NCBI RefSeq assembly: GCF_902500225.1
Contig: NZ_LR722652.1
Location: 186,001 to 250,000 of the forward strand
Source: Buttiauxella massiliensis
GTDB lineage: Bacteria; Pseudomonadota; Gammaproteobacteria; Enterobacterales; Enterobacteriaceae
Length of the DNA stretch: 64,000 bases
Direction of reading: 5' to 3'
The notes beneath the pieces are model-generated. The model did not search any database. It worked only from the letters and a program-made list of their open reading frames with translations, and had not been told where the DNA came from. This document shows positions 8,652-20,483 of the stretch, piece after piece (the first letter of the stretch is position 1; every line of letters starts with the position of its first letter). The translations under genes and the position numbers were made by a program.

Positions 8652-11120
8652 CTAGCTCGGCTGCTTTTTCGCTGCCCGCTTAGCTTTCGTGGCTGCCGCT
8701 ATCTTACGAGTTTTATCCGATGGCGTTTTTGGTTTCTTCACCTTCGGTTCGGCGCTTTTCTCGATTTTTTTGTCGGCTTTCGCTTTCTTCGGCTTCGCAG
8801 GGCCTTTCTCTTTACGGAAAGCACTGTCTGACTCGAAGTTTCCGCGTTTGCCAGCTTGACGACGTTTCGGTCCGTTGCCGTTAGCGCCTCTTTTCGCTTT
8901 GTCTTTCTCAGTTTTACCCGCACCTCGAGGTACTCGAGTACTAGAGAGCAAAGCAAAATCAATCTTGCGCTCGTCCATATGAACGGCTTCAACGCGCACT
9001 TCTACACGGTCACCCAGGCGATAAGTCTGACCGCCGGATTCACCAATCAGGCGCTGCCCAACCTGGTCGAAGCGATAGTAGTCGTTATCAAGAGTAGAAA
9101 CGTGTACCAGGCCATCGATAAACAGATCCGTCAGTCGGACAAAGAAGCCAAAACCGGTGACGCTTGCGATGATGCCAGTGAAAGTATTACCGACCTGATC
9201 CTGCATAAAGTCGCATTTCAGCCAGTCGGCAACGTCGCGTGTGGCTTCATCGGCACGGCGTTCAGCCATGGAACAATGCTGGCCAAGTTGCAGCATCTCT
9301 TCCATGTCATAGTGCCAGCCGCCAGACTCGGTGCTGTTGCCCTTATGGCCCTGCTCTTTCGCCAGCAGATACTTGATTGCACGGTGTAACAACAAGTCCG
9401 GATAGCGGCGAATAGGCGAAGTAAAGTGCGCATAAGATTGCAGCGCAAGGCCAAAGTGACCACGGTTTTCTGGATCGTAAACCGCCTGCTTCATGGAGCG
9501 CAGCAGCATAGTTTGCAGCATTTCATGATCCGGACGATCGGCAATCGAGTTCAGCAGTTCTGCGTAATCACGCGGTTCAGGCTTCTGCCCGCCCGGTAAT
9601 TCCAGACCCAGTTCAGCCAGCACAGAACGGAACGAGGTGATCGCTTCGTTGGTTGGACGATCGTGGTCGCGGAACAGTGACGGTTCGTTATGTTTTTCAA
9701 CAAAGCGAGCGGCTGCAATGTTCGCGAGGATCATGCACTCTTCGATTAGCTTGTGCGCATCGTTACGTACAGTTTGCTCAACGCGCTCGATGCGGCGTTC
9801 AGCGTTGAAGATAAACTTCGCCTCTTCACTTTCAAACGAGATGCCACCACGCTCGGCGCGAGAAACATCCAGCACTTTATACAGGTTATGCAGCTCTTCG
9901 ATGTGCTTAACCAGCGGCGCATACTGCTCACGAAGTTCCTGATCGCCCTGCAACATATGCCACACTTTGGTGTAGGTCAGACGCGCATGGGAACTCATTA
10001 CCGCTTCGTAGAATTTAAAGCCTGTCAGGCGACCCGTTGCAGATATAGTCATTTCGCAGACCATACACAGACGGTCAACCTGTGGATTGAGCGAGCACAG
10101 GCCGTTGGACAGCACTTCCGGCAGCATTGGGATAACCTGCGACGGGAAGTAAACTGACGTGCCGCGGTTACGCGCTTCTTTATCCAGTGCGGTTGGCGGG
10201 CGAACGTAATAACTCACGTCAGCAATCGCAACCCACAAACGCCAGCCGCCGCCACGTTTTTTCTCACAGAATACGGCGTCATCGAAGTCACGCGCATCTT
10301 CACCATCAATGGTCATGAGTGGCAGATCACGCAAATCTACGCGGCCAACTTTGGCCTCTTCTGGCACTTGCTCCTTCAGGGAAGCAACCTGGGTTTCAAC
10401 TTCTGGTGGCCAGATATAAGGGATTTCGTGGGTGCGCAGCGCCATATCGACGGCCATGCCGGTGCCCATGTTGTCGCCAAGAAGCTCAACAATTTTACCA
10501 ACCGCTTTGGTCCGGCGAGTTGGACGTTGGGTGAGTTCAACCACTACCACAAAGCCCATACGTGCACCCATTACCCCTTCTGGTGGGATAAGGATATCGA
10601 AGCTCAGACGGCTGTCGTCTGGCACCACGAAACTGATACCAGCATCGGTAAAGTAGCGGCCAACAATTTGCCCAGTTCTTGGCTCCAGCACACGCACAAT
10701 TCGCGCTTCGCGACGGCCTTTACGGTCGGCACCCAGCGGTTGCGCCAGTACGATGTCGCCATGCATACACATTTTCATCTGTTCAGATGAAAGGTAGAGA
10801 TCGTCTTTACGACCTTCTACGCGCAGGAAGCCAAAGCCATCGCGATGACCAATAACTTTGCCTTTGAGCAAATCAAGACGTTCTGGAAGGGCATAGCACT
10901 GGCGACGGGTAAAGACCAACTGTCCATCGCGTTCCATGGCTCGCAAACGGCGACGCAGCGCTTCAAGTTGTTCTTCACCAGTAATATTTAGTTCTTCAGC
11001 CAGTTCGTCACGATTGGCTGGTTTTTCACGTTTGGAGAGATGAGCGAGAATAAACTCCCGGCTTGGGATCGGGTTTTCGTATTTTTCGGCTTCTCGTTCC
11101 TGAAAAGGATCTTTTGACAT
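8652..11120 (-). CDS. rnr: RNase R, 3'-5' exoribonuclease
   Basis: 822 residues with the full RNase R domain order: N-terminal winged helix (about 20-85), two cold-shock domains, a catalytic RNB domain with the metal-binding [12 protein letters not shown] motif (about 275-288), an S1 domain (about 650-730), and a long Lys/Arg-rich tail (about 735-822). It degrades structured RNA and acts in rRNA quality control, trans-translation and cold or stationary-phase stress. Start and length agree with E. coli (813). It sits downstream of nsrR with a 39-bp gap, so cotranscription is likely, as in E. coli. Confidence 0.97.
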   Translation of the reverse strand: MSKDPFQEREAEKYENPIPSREFILAHLSKREKPANRDELAEELNITGEEQLEALRRRLRAMERDGQLVFTRRQCYALPERLDLLKGKVIGHRDGFGFLRVEGRKDDLYLSSEQMKMCMHGDIVLAQPLGADRKGRREARIVRVLEPRTGQIVGRYFTDAGISFVVPDDSRLSFDILIPPEGVMGARMGFVVVVELTQRPTRRTKAVGKIVELLGDNMGTGMAVDMALRTHEIPYIWPPEVETQVASLKEQVPEEAKVGRVDLRDLPLMTIDGEDARDFDDAVFCEKKRGGGWRLWVAIADVSYYVRPPTALDKEARNRGTSVYFPSQVIPMLPEVLSNGLCSLNPQVDRLCMVCEMTISATGRLTGFKFYEAVMSSHARLTYTKVWHMLQGDQELREQYAPLVKHIEELHNLYKVLDVSRAERGGISFESEEAKFIFNAERRIERVEQTVRNDAHKLIEECMILANIAAARFVEKHNEPSLFRDHDRPTNEAITSFRSVLAELGLELPGGQKPEPRDYAELLNSIADRPDHEMLQTMLLRSMKQAVYDPENRGHFGLALQSYAHFTSPIRRYPDLLLHRAIKYLLAKEQGHKGNSTESGGWHYDMEEMLQLGQHCSMAERRADEATRDVADWLKCDFMQDQVGNTFTGIIASVTGFGFFVRLTDLFIDGLVHVSTLDNDYYRFDQVGQRLIGESGGQTYRLGDRVEVRVEAVHMDERKIDFALLSSTRVPRGAGKTEKDKAKRGANGNGPKRRQAGKRGNFESDSAFRKEKGPAKPKKAKADKKIEKSAEPKVKKPKTPSDKTRKIAAATKAKRAAKKQPS

Positions 11121-11159
11121 TGCGGTTCCTCCGTTGTCATTTGCTGAGGAAATCGTGAT

Positions 11160-11585
11160 TTATTCCACCAGCAATAATTTGTAGAGCGGTTGGTTTTGGT
11201 CCACCAAATCGGCCAGCGTGTGCTTATCCAGCTCTGTTAGAAAGCTTTGCACCGCCTGAGCCAGTGCCTGTTTGAGGCGACATGCGGGGGTAATATGACA
11301 AAACTCACTGCTACAGTTCACCAAAGATAGCGGTTCCAGCTCGCGCACCACATCACCCACACGAATTGTTTGCGCAGGTTTGCCGAGGCGAATACCACCG
11401 TTTTTGCCGCGCACTGCCGTCACATAGCCCGCGCGACTGAGTTGATTGATGATTTTCACCATGTGGTTACGTGATACTCCGTACACTTCTGTTACCTCAG
11501 AAATGCTCGTCATTTTGCCTTCTGGCAAAGACGCCATATAAATCAAAGCACGTAAACCGTAATCAGTAAAACTCGTTAACTGCAC
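11160..11585 (-). CDS. nsrR: NsrR, nitric-oxide-sensing Rrf2-family repressor
   Basis: 141 residues with an N-terminal winged helix typical of Rrf2 regulators ([14 protein letters not shown] region, about 37-50) and the three cysteines that bind the Fe-S cluster, Cys91, Cys96 and Cys102, in the expected CxxxxCxxxxxC spacing. NsrR represses NO-detoxification genes until NO destroys the cluster. It matches E. coli NsrR closely and is followed by rnr. An ERIC element lies in the upstream gap to purA. Confidence 0.97.
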   Translation of the reverse strand: MQLTSFTDYGLRALIYMASLPEGKMTSISEVTEVYGVSRNHMVKIINQLSRAGYVTAVRGKNGGIRLGKPAQTIRVGDVVRELEPLSLVNCSSEFCHITPACRLKQALAQAVQSFLTELDKHTLADLVDQNQPLYKLLLVE

Positions 11586-11631
11586 ATCAACCTCTAGGGT
11601 GGGAGGGGAAACGCTTAATAGCTGTAAATAC

Positions 11632-11758
11632 TATACCCTAAATAATTCGGGTTGCAGCCAGGCGGCCAGCTCAAGAATCCCCGAGAGCTTACTTAAGTAA
11701 GTGACTGGGGTGAGTGAGTGCAGCCAACGCCGCTGCAACATGAAGTATGACGGGTATA
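11632..11758. repeat. ERIC element, full length (127 bp)
   Basis: A 127-bp imperfect palindrome bounded by TATACCC and GGGTATA. The core contains AAGTAAGTGACTGGGGTGAG, the diagnostic ERIC segment, and its opposing arm GAATCCCCGAGAGCTTACTT. It lies between nsrR and purA and occupies much of that gap. No function is assigned; ERIC elements are transcribed and can alter mRNA stability. Confidence 0.9.
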
Positions 11759-11840
11759 GATTGATGATAAACCAGCCATAAGGTTGCCAGCTAATTTATT
11801 TAATAGGGGAAGGTAGATAAAACGGCAGGATAAAACAGTT

Positions 11841-11861
11841 GGGGTGCGCTAAGCACACCCC
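11841..11861 (-). terminator. Probable purA terminator
   Basis: GGGGTG pairs with CACCCC, extended by an inner GC pair across one mismatch, just after the purA stop. On the minus strand it is followed by AACTGTTTTATC, a modest T tract. Confidence 0.6.
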
Positions 11862-11870
11862 ATCACATCA

Positions 11871-13172
<1,302 letters not shown>

Positions 13173-13271
13173 TCAAAATCACCGTTTGCTTAAAAAAGGA
13201 TTCTACCATCGGTTTCCCCGATGATCAGCCCTTTTAGTATACAAAATGGTAATCAGCCACCTCAACGTGGC

Positions 13272-13469
13272 TTAACCACCGCTTCGACTCAACATGTAGT
13301 AGACAACGACACCTGCAACCACTAGTCCGCCGCCAAAACGACGCAGCGTGTTATCGGGTAATTGGATTAAAGCGGCTATCATACGACGCCACATACGCGG
13401 ATAAAGCATTGGTCCGAGTCCTTCGAGCACTAATACCAGTGCTAATGCCATCCAGATTGTCGAATTCAT
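13272..13469 (-). CDS. yjeT: YjeT, small DUF2065 membrane protein
   Basis: 65 residues with two predicted membrane segments (about 4-20 and 43-62), matching E. coli YjeT (MNSTIW start, GGGLVVAGVVVYYML ending). Function unknown. The start at 13469 matches E. coli; the frame opens five codons earlier. It lies between hflC and purA, after a terminator-like hairpin, so its expression may depend on read-through from hflKC. Confidence 0.9.
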   Translation of the reverse strand: MNSTIWMALALVLVLEGLGPMLYPRMWRRMIAALIQLPDNTLRRFGGGLVVAGVVVYYMLSRSGG

Positions 13470-13488
13470 AATTTCCTCTAACACCCAT

Positions 13489-13516
13489 AAAAAAAGAGCC
13501 GGTCAGACCGGCTCTT
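13489..13516 (-). terminator. Rho-independent terminator after hflC
   Basis: AAGAGCCGGTC pairs with GACCGGCTCTT, and a run of T residues follows on the minus strand. It closes the hfq-hflX-hflK-hflC series. Confidence 0.85.
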
Positions 13517-13535
13517 GATAGATAACTTGCGAATA

Positions 13536-14540
13536 TTAACGTGAACTGTTCGCTGGTGTTTTCATGTAGCGGAAGAAATCGCTATCCGGGCTTAACACCA
13601 TAACGTCCTGACCAGAATTGAAGCTCGCCTCGTAAGCACGCAGGCTACGAATGAAGGCATAGAAATCTGGATCCTGGCTGAATGCGTCAGCAAACAGTTT
13701 GGCAGCTTCTGCATCACCTTCACCACGGCTGATTCGGCCCATACGCTCGGCTTCTGCCAGAGTACGAGTCACTTCGTAGTCGGCGGTAGCGCGCAGCTTC
13801 TCAGCTTCTTCCTGACCTTGTGAACGGTGGCGACGAGCAACCGCTTCACGCTCAGCGCGCATACGGTTGTAGATTGCCTCAGACACTTCAGCTGGCAGGT
13901 TGATCTGCTTGATACGCACATCGACCACTTCAATACCCAGCGCTGCCATACTGTTCGGGTTAACCACTGGCACTTTACCTTTGGTTTCCGCCGTTACACG
14001 CGCAGCTGCTGAGGCAATCGCATCATCCGCAGCAGGTGTTGACACTTCATCGTCAGTACCTGCAGAACCTGAGTTCAGCGCATCACGAACGTCCAGAGTC
14101 AGACGACCGCGAGAATCGGTCACGATGTCTTTCACATCAAGACGACCAATTTCAGAACGCAGACGGTCACTGAACTTACGTTTTAACAGCACTTCAGCTT
14201 GAGAAACGTCACCACCACCGGTTGCCAGGTAGTAGCGGCTGAAATCACTGATACGCCATTTGATATAGGAATCGACAATCAGGTCTTTCTTCTCTTTGGT
14301 TACAAAGCGATCGGCTTGGTTATCCATAGTCTGAATACGTGCATCAAGGGTTTTAACCGACTCGATAAACGGTACTTTGAAATGCAGACCTGGTTCGTAG
14401 ACCACCGGCTTGTTTTCGTCATCACGCAACACTTTACCGAAGCGTAACGTAATTCCGCGCTCACCTTCCTGTACCACGAAGACCGAGGTAAACAGCACTA
14501 CCAGCACGATGATAATTAAAGCAATGACTGACTTACGCAT
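13536..14540 (-). CDS. hflC: HflC, FtsH-modulating SPFH/Band 7 protein
   Basis: 334 residues with one N-terminal membrane anchor (about 4-22) and a periplasmic Band 7/SPFH domain, followed by a helical coiled-coil region. HflC pairs with HflK in a large cage around FtsH at the inner membrane and modulates its proteolysis. Length equals E. coli HflC. It follows hflK with 2 bp between stop and start, so translation is coupled. Confidence 0.97.
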   Translation of the reverse strand: MRKSVIALIIIVLVVLFTSVFVVQEGERGITLRFGKVLRDDENKPVVYEPGLHFKVPFIESVKTLDARIQTMDNQADRFVTKEKKDLIVDSYIKWRISDFSRYYLATGGGDVSQAEVLLKRKFSDRLRSEIGRLDVKDIVTDSRGRLTLDVRDALNSGSAGTDDEVSTPAADDAIASAAARVTAETKGKVPVVNPNSMAALGIEVVDVRIKQINLPAEVSEAIYNRMRAEREAVARRHRSQGQEEAEKLRATADYEVTRTLAEAERMGRISRGEGDAEAAKLFADAFSQDPDFYAFIRSLRAYEASFNSGQDVMVLSPDSDFFRYMKTPANSSR

Positions 14541-14542
14541 CG

Positions 14543-15805
14543 TTATTCACTCCCTACGCGCTGGTTATCAGTGCGCTGTGCGTCGGCACGGCGCTGATCC
14601 ATGATATCGCCCCGGCTTGACGAGGACGGTGTGCTGGCGCTACCGCTGCTTGAGCTGGATGCAGGTGGCAGACGCAACAAGCTGTTCGCACCACTAGTAT
14701 CGCTCTTCGCCGCAGGCTGTGAACCACCTTTAAGCATCTGATCCAGAGGAAGAACCATCAGGTTACCGCCTTTGTCGTTAACCAGAACTTTACGGGTATG
14801 GCTAAGCACTTTTTCCATGGTTTCGATATACAGACGCTCACGGGTAATTTCCGGCGCAGCCTTGTATTCCGGCAACAATCTGGCAAAGCGAGCAACCTCA
14901 CCCTGAGCTTCTAACACAGTCTGTGTTTTATAAGCGCGAGCTTCTTCGAGAATACGCTGCGCCTGACCGTTAGCACGCGGCTGAACTTCGTTGGTATACG
15001 CTTCTGCTTCACGGATGTATTGCTGTTCGTTTTCACGCGCAGAAATCGCATCATCAAATGCAGCCTTCACCTCTTCCGGCGGACGAGCAGCCTGGAAGTT
15101 GACGTCCAGCAGGGTAATACCCATGTTGTACGGGCGAATGGTTTCTTCCAGTTCGCGCTGAGTATCGTTACGAATAATGGTACGACCCTCAGTGAGGATC
15201 TTATCCATGGTGTATTTACCAATAACACCACGCAATGCACTGTCGGTTGCCTGACGCAGGCTATCGTCTGCGCTGGTTACGCTAAACAGATAACGACGCG
15301 GATCGGTAACACGGTACTGGACGTTCATCTCGACGCGAACGACGTTCTCATCGGAAGTCAGCATCACACCGGAAGCAGCCAATTCACGTACTGCCTCAAC
15401 GTTTACCGCTCTGACACTATCAATGAATGTCGGTTTCCAGTTCAGGCCCGGCTCAACCAAATGACTGAATTGACCAAAACGAGTTACAACACCACGTTCA
15501 GCTTCTTTAATGGTGTAGAACCCAGTCGCTGCCCAAATAACAACAGCCACGGCGGCAACGATGCCAACCATGCGGCCACCAATATGAGGACGTGGAAGTT
15601 GCGAAGAACCACCACCAGAACCGGAACCGCCGCCTTTACCGCCGCCCAGACCACCAAGTTTCTTACTTAATTTTCGGAAGATATCATCCAGATCAGGTGG
15701 CCCCTGATCCCGCCCTCCTTTGTTACCCCCAGAGTCGCCGCCAGGTTTGCTGCTTCCCCACGGGTCGCGGTCCTGTCCGTTATTACCGGGCTGATTCCAC
15801 GCCAT
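14543..15805 (-). CDS. hflK: HflK, FtsH-modulating SPFH/Band 7 protein
   Basis: 420 residues. A Gly/Asp/Pro-rich cytoplasmic N-terminus (about 1-75) precedes one membrane segment (about 79-98), a Band 7 domain, and a Ser/Ala-rich low-complexity tail. It is the partner of HflC in the FtsH holo-complex. The match to E. coli HflK (419 residues) runs end to end. It is encoded 74 bp after hflX. Confidence 0.97.
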   Translation of the reverse strand: MAWNQPGNNGQDRDPWGSSKPGGDSGGNKGGRDQGPPDLDDIFRKLSKKLGGLGGGKGGGSGSGGGSSQLPRPHIGGRMVGIVAAVAVVIWAATGFYTIKEAERGVVTRFGQFSHLVEPGLNWKPTFIDSVRAVNVEAVRELAASGVMLTSDENVVRVEMNVQYRVTDPRRYLFSVTSADDSLRQATDSALRGVIGKYTMDKILTEGRTIIRNDTQRELEETIRPYNMGITLLDVNFQAARPPEEVKAAFDDAISARENEQQYIREAEAYTNEVQPRANGQAQRILEEARAYKTQTVLEAQGEVARFARLLPEYKAAPEITRERLYIETMEKVLSHTRKVLVNDKGGNLMVLPLDQMLKGGSQPAAKSDTSGANSLLRLPPASSSSSGSASTPSSSSRGDIMDQRRADAQRTDNQRVGSE

Positions 15806-15879
15806 GTTTATGCTCCATATTTGTTGTGCGGTGATATCCCCCGAAGGGGAAAAAGTCTTCAGGACATTCCCTTGACTGG

Positions 15880-17160
15880 CTAGACAATATAGTCAGCGAG
15901 TGCCGGTTCTTGTTTACAGAGGCGACGCCAGTCAACAATAGGCATACGAATTTGTAAGCCAACACTGCCGTCTTCCTCCATCCACTCTTTTTCTATTGCC
16001 TGAAGCTGATAAAACCGGCTCCGAAGTCGCCCAGCCTGGGGGGGTAAGCACAACGTATGCTGTGCAATTTCACCAGATAAACGCTCTGTCAAAGCCTGGA
16101 AAAGCAGTGGAATACCGTCTCCGGTCTGGGCAGAAAGCCAGACCCGAATCGGCATATTTTCATCATCTCTGTCGATACGTGGAACGAAATCATCCAACAT
16201 ATCTATCTTATTCATCACCAGGAGCGTTGGAATTTCATCAGCCTCAATCTCTTCGAGAACGGTATCTACCGCGGCAATGTTTTCCTCAATCCTGAGGTCG
16301 CTTGCATCAATGACATGTAATAACAGTGTCGCCTGACGAGTTTCCTGCAAGGTTGCCTTGAACGCCGCCACTAAATCGTGTGGCAGATGACGAATAAAAC
16401 CTACTGTATCGGCCAGTATGGTTTCACCAACATCCGTAACGTTAATACGACGTAATGTTGGATCAAGTGTGGCAAACAACTTATCTGCAGCATAAACGCC
16501 AGCTGCAGTTATCTGATTAAACAGGGTAGATTTGCCGGCGTTGGTGTAGCCCACCAGAGATACGGTCGGGATATCAGCCTTGGCACGCGATCTTCGCCCT
16601 TGCTCACGCTGTTTTTCGACTCGTTCTAAGCGACCAAGGATCTGCATAATCCGATTGCGCAGCAAACGACGGTCGGTTTCGAGCTGAGTTTCCCCAGGGC
16701 CTCGTGAACCAATCCCCCCTCCCTGACGCTCAAGGTGGGTCCAGCCGCGCACAAGTCGAGTTGCCATGTGACGTAACTGAGCCAGTTCAACCTGCAACTT
16801 ACCTTCATGGGTACGCGCACGTTGAGCAAAAATATCTAAAATCAGGCCGGTTCTGTCGACGACACGACATTCACACAGCGCTTCGAGGTTACGCTCCTGA
16901 GCTGGAGACAACGCATGATCAAATAAAACGACCGATGCCCCAGTGGCTTTCACTGCATCGGCAATTTCAATTGCCTTACCTTCACCAACAAAATACTTCG
17001 GGTGAGGAGCTTTACGGCTACCAGTAACCACCTGCAATGCTTCGACACCGGCTGAAGAGACCAGAGATTCAAATTCCTCTAGATCTTCCATGTCTTTGTC
17101 TTGCGAAAAATAGATGTGTACTAGTACCGCATGCTCACCGGCATCATAACGGTCAAACAA
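15880..17160 (-). CDS. hflX: HflX, ribosome-associated GTPase
   Basis: 426 residues, equal to E. coli HflX. An N-terminal nucleotide-binding domain and a coiled-coil linker (ERVEKQREQGRRSRAK) lead to the GTPase domain with G1 GYTNAGKST (about 204-212), G3 DTVGF and G4 NKID. HflX splits stalled or heat-damaged 70S ribosomes. It lies between hfq and hflK in the conserved order. Confidence 0.97.
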   Translation of the reverse strand: MFDRYDAGEHAVLVHIYFSQDKDMEDLEEFESLVSSAGVEALQVVTGSRKAPHPKYFVGEGKAIEIADAVKATGASVVLFDHALSPAQERNLEALCECRVVDRTGLILDIFAQRARTHEGKLQVELAQLRHMATRLVRGWTHLERQGGGIGSRGPGETQLETDRRLLRNRIMQILGRLERVEKQREQGRRSRAKADIPTVSLVGYTNAGKSTLFNQITAAGVYAADKLFATLDPTLRRINVTDVGETILADTVGFIRHLPHDLVAAFKATLQETRQATLLLHVIDASDLRIEENIAAVDTVLEEIEADEIPTLLVMNKIDMLDDFVPRIDRDDENMPIRVWLSAQTGDGIPLLFQALTERLSGEIAQHTLCLPPQAGRLRSRFYQLQAIEKEWMEEDGSVGLQIRMPIVDWRRLCKQEPALADYIV

Positions 17161-17185
17161 GCGTATAACCTCTCTAAAAGACCAG

Positions 17186-17213
17186 CGGGGAACCCATCAT
17201 CCCTGGTTCCCCG
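17186..17213 (-). terminator. Hairpin between hfq and hflX
   Basis: A 9-bp perfect stem, CGGGGAACC (17186-17194) with GGTTCCCCG (17205-17213). On the minus strand CTGGTCTTTTAG follows. It probably acts as a partial terminator that raises hfq relative to hflX. Confidence 0.6.
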
Positions 17214-17236
17214 TCTTGGAAAAACAACGTTATGCC

Positions 17237-17545
17237 TTATTCAGCTTCTTCGTTGTCTTGTTGTGGCGCAGAACCTTGCGCGCTGCCGCCATGGTGATAG
17301 CTGCCAGAACCGCTAGTACCGGTGTTATTGCTGTGATGAGATACCGGACGTGACGGAACAACAGTTGAAATCGCGTGCTTATAGACCATCTGGCTGACCG
17401 TGTTTTTCAACAGGATCACAAACTGATCAAAAGACTCAATCTGCCCTTGCAGCTTAATACCATTCACCAAATAAATAGAAACTGGAACACGTTCGCGACG
17501 CAGTGCGTTCAAGAACGGATCTTGTAATGATTGCCCCTTAGCCAT
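17237..17545 (-). CDS. hfq: Hfq RNA chaperone
   Basis: 102 residues. The Sm fold occupies about 7-66, with Sm1 ([27 protein letters not shown]) and Sm2 ([10 protein letters not shown]) motifs. The distal, proximal and rim residues visible in E. coli Hfq are kept. The C-terminal tail is disordered, rich in Ser/Gly/His and ending acidic. Hfq hexamers pair small RNAs with mRNAs. It sits between miaA and hflX, as in most gamma-proteobacteria. Confidence 0.98.
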   Translation of the reverse strand: MAKGQSLQDPFLNALRRERVPVSIYLVNGIKLQGQIESFDQFVILLKNTVSQMVYKHAISTVVPSRPVSHHSNNTGTSGSGSYHHGGSAQGSAPQQDNEEAE

Positions 17546-17647
17546 TCTATCTTTTCCTTATATGCTTGTTGTTTGTAACTCAAGAACCCTGAGGCTCTGA
17601 AAAACTGCGTAAGATACTGCGCACCATAACGATTCAATTGTACACAT

Positions 17648-18595
17648 TCATTGGTGCTTCGCACTAACAACCTGTACTACATCGTTATAAGATTGAGACG
17701 GATTCTCACTGTCTAGCCAGTGAACACCTTCCCAACCTCTTAACCAGGTCATTTGGCGCTTAGCCAATTGTCTCGTCGCGCAAATACCACGATAAACCAT
17801 TTCATCATGCGGAATTTCACCTGCCAGATAAGACCACATCTGCCGGTAACCCACACAACGAATGGAAGGCATGTCCGTATGCAAATCACCACGGGCAAAA
17901 AGAGCCCGTACTTCAGCTTCAAATCCAGAAGCTAACATCTGATGAAAACGCTGCTCAATTCGTTGATGGAGCAGTTCACGGCTCGCCGGGGCGATGGCGA
18001 ACTGATGCACCTGGTAAGGCAGAGCTTCTCCTGACGTTTTCGTCAGTTCCGTTAAAGTTTTACCCGAAATGAAAAAAACTTCCAGTGCGCGGGAAAGCCT
18101 TTGTGGATCATTTGGATGAATACGTGCAGCGGCGACAGGATCAACCTGTGCTAACTCACGATGCAACGCCTCCCATCCTTGCTCTGCAGCCTGTTTTTCT
18201 ATCCGATCCCGAACTTCCGGATCGGCAGATGGCAACGGTGACAAACCTTCTAACAATGCCTTGAAGTAGAGCATCGTTCCCCCAACTAACAAGGGGATAC
18301 GCCCGGCTGCGGTAATGTCTGCCATTTCAGCCAACGCATCGCGCCGGAAATCTGCGGCTGAATAAGCCTGTGCCGGGTCGAGAATGTCGAGTAACCGATG
18401 CGGAGCCTGAGCCAGTTCTTCGGCAGTAGGCTTCGCTGTACCAATATCCATTCCTTGATAGATAAGGGCCGAATCGACGCTTATCAACTCTACCGGCAAC
18501 GTTTTACGCAAATTAATGGCCAACGCTGTCTTACCTGAGGCCGTCGGCCCCATCAGAAAAATTGCCTGTGGCAGGCTTTGCTTAACTTCAGTCAT
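17648..18595 (-). CDS. miaA: tRNA dimethylallyltransferase
   Basis: 315 residues. The P-loop [11 protein letters not shown] (about 16-26) and the [17 protein letters not shown] segment define MiaA. It transfers dimethylallyl to A37 of tRNAs reading UNN codons, the first step to ms2i6A. The start overlaps the end of mutL by 8 bp, so the two are translationally coupled. hfq follows after 102 bp that probably hold its own promoter. Confidence 0.97.
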   Translation of the reverse strand: MTEVKQSLPQAIFLMGPTASGKTALAINLRKTLPVELISVDSALIYQGMDIGTAKPTAEELAQAPHRLLDILDPAQAYSAADFRRDALAEMADITAAGRIPLLVGGTMLYFKALLEGLSPLPSADPEVRDRIEKQAAEQGWEALHRELAQVDPVAAARIHPNDPQRLSRALEVFFISGKTLTELTKTSGEALPYQVHQFAIAPASRELLHQRIEQRFHQMLASGFEAEVRALFARGDLHTDMPSIRCVGYRQMWSYLAGEIPHDEMVYRGICATRQLAKRQMTWLRGWEGVHWLDSENPSQSYNDVVQVVSAKHQ

Positions 18596-20474
18596 GTTTC
18601 AGGGCGTTCATCGCCAATTGTAAATCAACAGGTTGTAACAAACCGCCAGGTGGTGATTTCACCAGCTGCGGACAAAGGCGCTCTACATCAGCCAGCAAGG
18701 CAATTGCCTGTGCCAGATTCCATTGTTCATGAAAGCCGTCCATTTGACGAGCAAACCATTGAGCAATCTGTGTTGCGTTAACCTCTGTCTGTTGCGCCAG
18801 GTATCCTGGCAGTTCGTGAATCAAGATTTGTAAATTTTGTTTACGTAAAGGTAAAGGTACGGTGCGAATTGTTATCTGACGCGACTCTGCGACAAATTCG
18901 ATGCCCATTTCCAATAAAAGCGACTGATATTTAACCAGAACGTCCTGTTCTTCTTTCGTCACTTTCAGGCGTACAGGGATCAGCAATGGTTGTGCCCGCG
19001 CACCTTCACTACCTGGTACTAACTGCGCCATTTTCAACCAGCGTTCAGCCACGGTTAATGAAAGCAGCATAATTTTGCCGTCGCGTTCCAGCAATGCCAT
19101 GTCTGGTGCAAGCACCGTCAGTACACGGCCAAAACTTTGTGCGTGGGCGTCTAATACTTCGTTGGTTTCAGGTTCAGCTGCACGATTTTTTGGCGTTGGG
19201 GAAGCTTGTGTATTCAGAAGCTCGCGATACAGCGCCCCTTCTTTCTTCTGGAAACCTGGTGCCGCATGAGGCCATAGAGGTGTGTTTTTGCTGGCACCGC
19301 CGCTGCTATATTCACCACCATTTGGCGAAGAACTGCGAGGCGATGATTCGCGAACAACAGAAGAAGTGGATGCAGGTGTTGAAAACTGGTTACGTCCAGA
19401 TGCAACGCGGTTTTCCGGCTGCCAGCGCTGTTGCGGTTCTTCGGCTGTCTCTTCCAGTGGCAAACGGTTTTCTGTCTGCTGTTGCAGCACGCTCAACACG
19501 CCCTGATAGATAAAGTCATGCACCAGACGCGACTGATGGAACCGCACTTCGTGTTTGGCAGGATGCACATTCACATCCACCTGATGCGGATCGATCTCCA
19601 GATAGAGTACAAATGCAGGCTGCTGATCGGCTCCGAGCTTATCTTCACACGCCTGGCGAATGGCGTGATTTATCAAGCGGTCACGCATCATGCGGCCATT
19701 GACATAACAATATTGAATCTCTGCCAGTGCCGAAGTCGTCGCACTTGGTTCAGCCACCCACCCACGTAAAGCAAGATCGCCGTGCTGCCATTCAATGGAC
19801 AGAGCTTGTTCGAGGAACGGCGTGCCGCAAATCGAGCCAAGACGGCGTTCACGAGGCGCACCTTCTGCGACCGCACGATACTGGCGAATCACTTTGCCGT
19901 TGTGCGTCAGGTTTATCGACACATCAAAACGTGCCAGCGCAATACGCCTGACAATCTCATCAATATGGTTGAATTCGGTTTTTTCAGTGCGCATGAATTT
20001 GCGTCGGGCAGGTGTGTTGTAAAACAGATCCAACACTTCAAGCGTGGTTCCGACTGGATGCGCTGCGGGCTTCACCGTCACATCTTGTTCACGGCCTTCG
20101 GCATAGGCTTGCCAGGCCTCACTTTGATCGGCGGTACGTGACGTTAACGTCAGACGGGCAACTGAGCTAATACTGGCTAACGCTTCGCCACGAAAACCAA
20201 GGCTGATAATCGCCTCAAGGTCATCAAGTGAAGCAATTTTACTGGTGGCATGGCGAGCCAACGCAAGCGCCAGCTCGTCTTTTTTGATACCGCAGCCGTT
20301 GTCACGAATACGAATAAGCTTGGCACCACCGCGTTCGATATCAATATCAATACGAGTAGCGCCAGCATCCAGACTGTTCTCAACCAGCTCCTTCACCACC
20401 GATGCGGGGCGCTCTACCACTTCGCCAGCAGCAATCTGGTTGGCAAGTTGCGGCGGCAGAACCTGAATCGGCAT
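18588..20474 (-). CDS. mutL: MutL DNA mismatch repair protein
   Basis: 628 residues. The N-terminal GHKL ATPase shows [20 protein letters not shown] and GFRGEAL. A variable Ser/Pro/Glu-rich linker spans about 340-430, and a C-terminal dimerisation domain follows. The enterobacterial form lacks the endonuclease motif DQHA..E, consistent with MutH-directed repair. Slightly longer than E. coli MutL (615), the difference lying in the linker. It lies between amiB and miaA. Confidence 0.97.
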   Translation of the reverse strand: MPIQVLPPQLANQIAAGEVVERPASVVKELVENSLDAGATRIDIDIERGGAKLIRIRDNGCGIKKDELALALARHATSKIASLDDLEAIISLGFRGEALASISSVARLTLTSRTADQSEAWQAYAEGREQDVTVKPAAHPVGTTLEVLDLFYNTPARRKFMRTEKTEFNHIDEIVRRIALARFDVSINLTHNGKVIRQYRAVAEGAPRERRLGSICGTPFLEQALSIEWQHGDLALRGWVAEPSATTSALAEIQYCYVNGRMMRDRLINHAIRQACEDKLGADQQPAFVLYLEIDPHQVDVNVHPAKHEVRFHQSRLVHDFIYQGVLSVLQQQTENRLPLEETAEEPQQRWQPENRVASGRNQFSTPASTSSVVRESSPRSSSPNGGEYSSGGASKNTPLWPHAAPGFQKKEGALYRELLNTQASPTPKNRAAEPETNEVLDAHAQSFGRVLTVLAPDMALLERDGKIMLLSLTVAERWLKMAQLVPGSEGARAQPLLIPVRLKVTKEEQDVLVKYQSLLLEMGIEFVAESRQITIRTVPLPLRKQNLQILIHELPGYLAQQTEVNATQIAQWFARQMDGFHEQWNLAQAIALLADVERLCPQLVKSPPGGLLQPVDLQLAMNALKHD

Positions 20475-20483
20475 GAAATTTCC

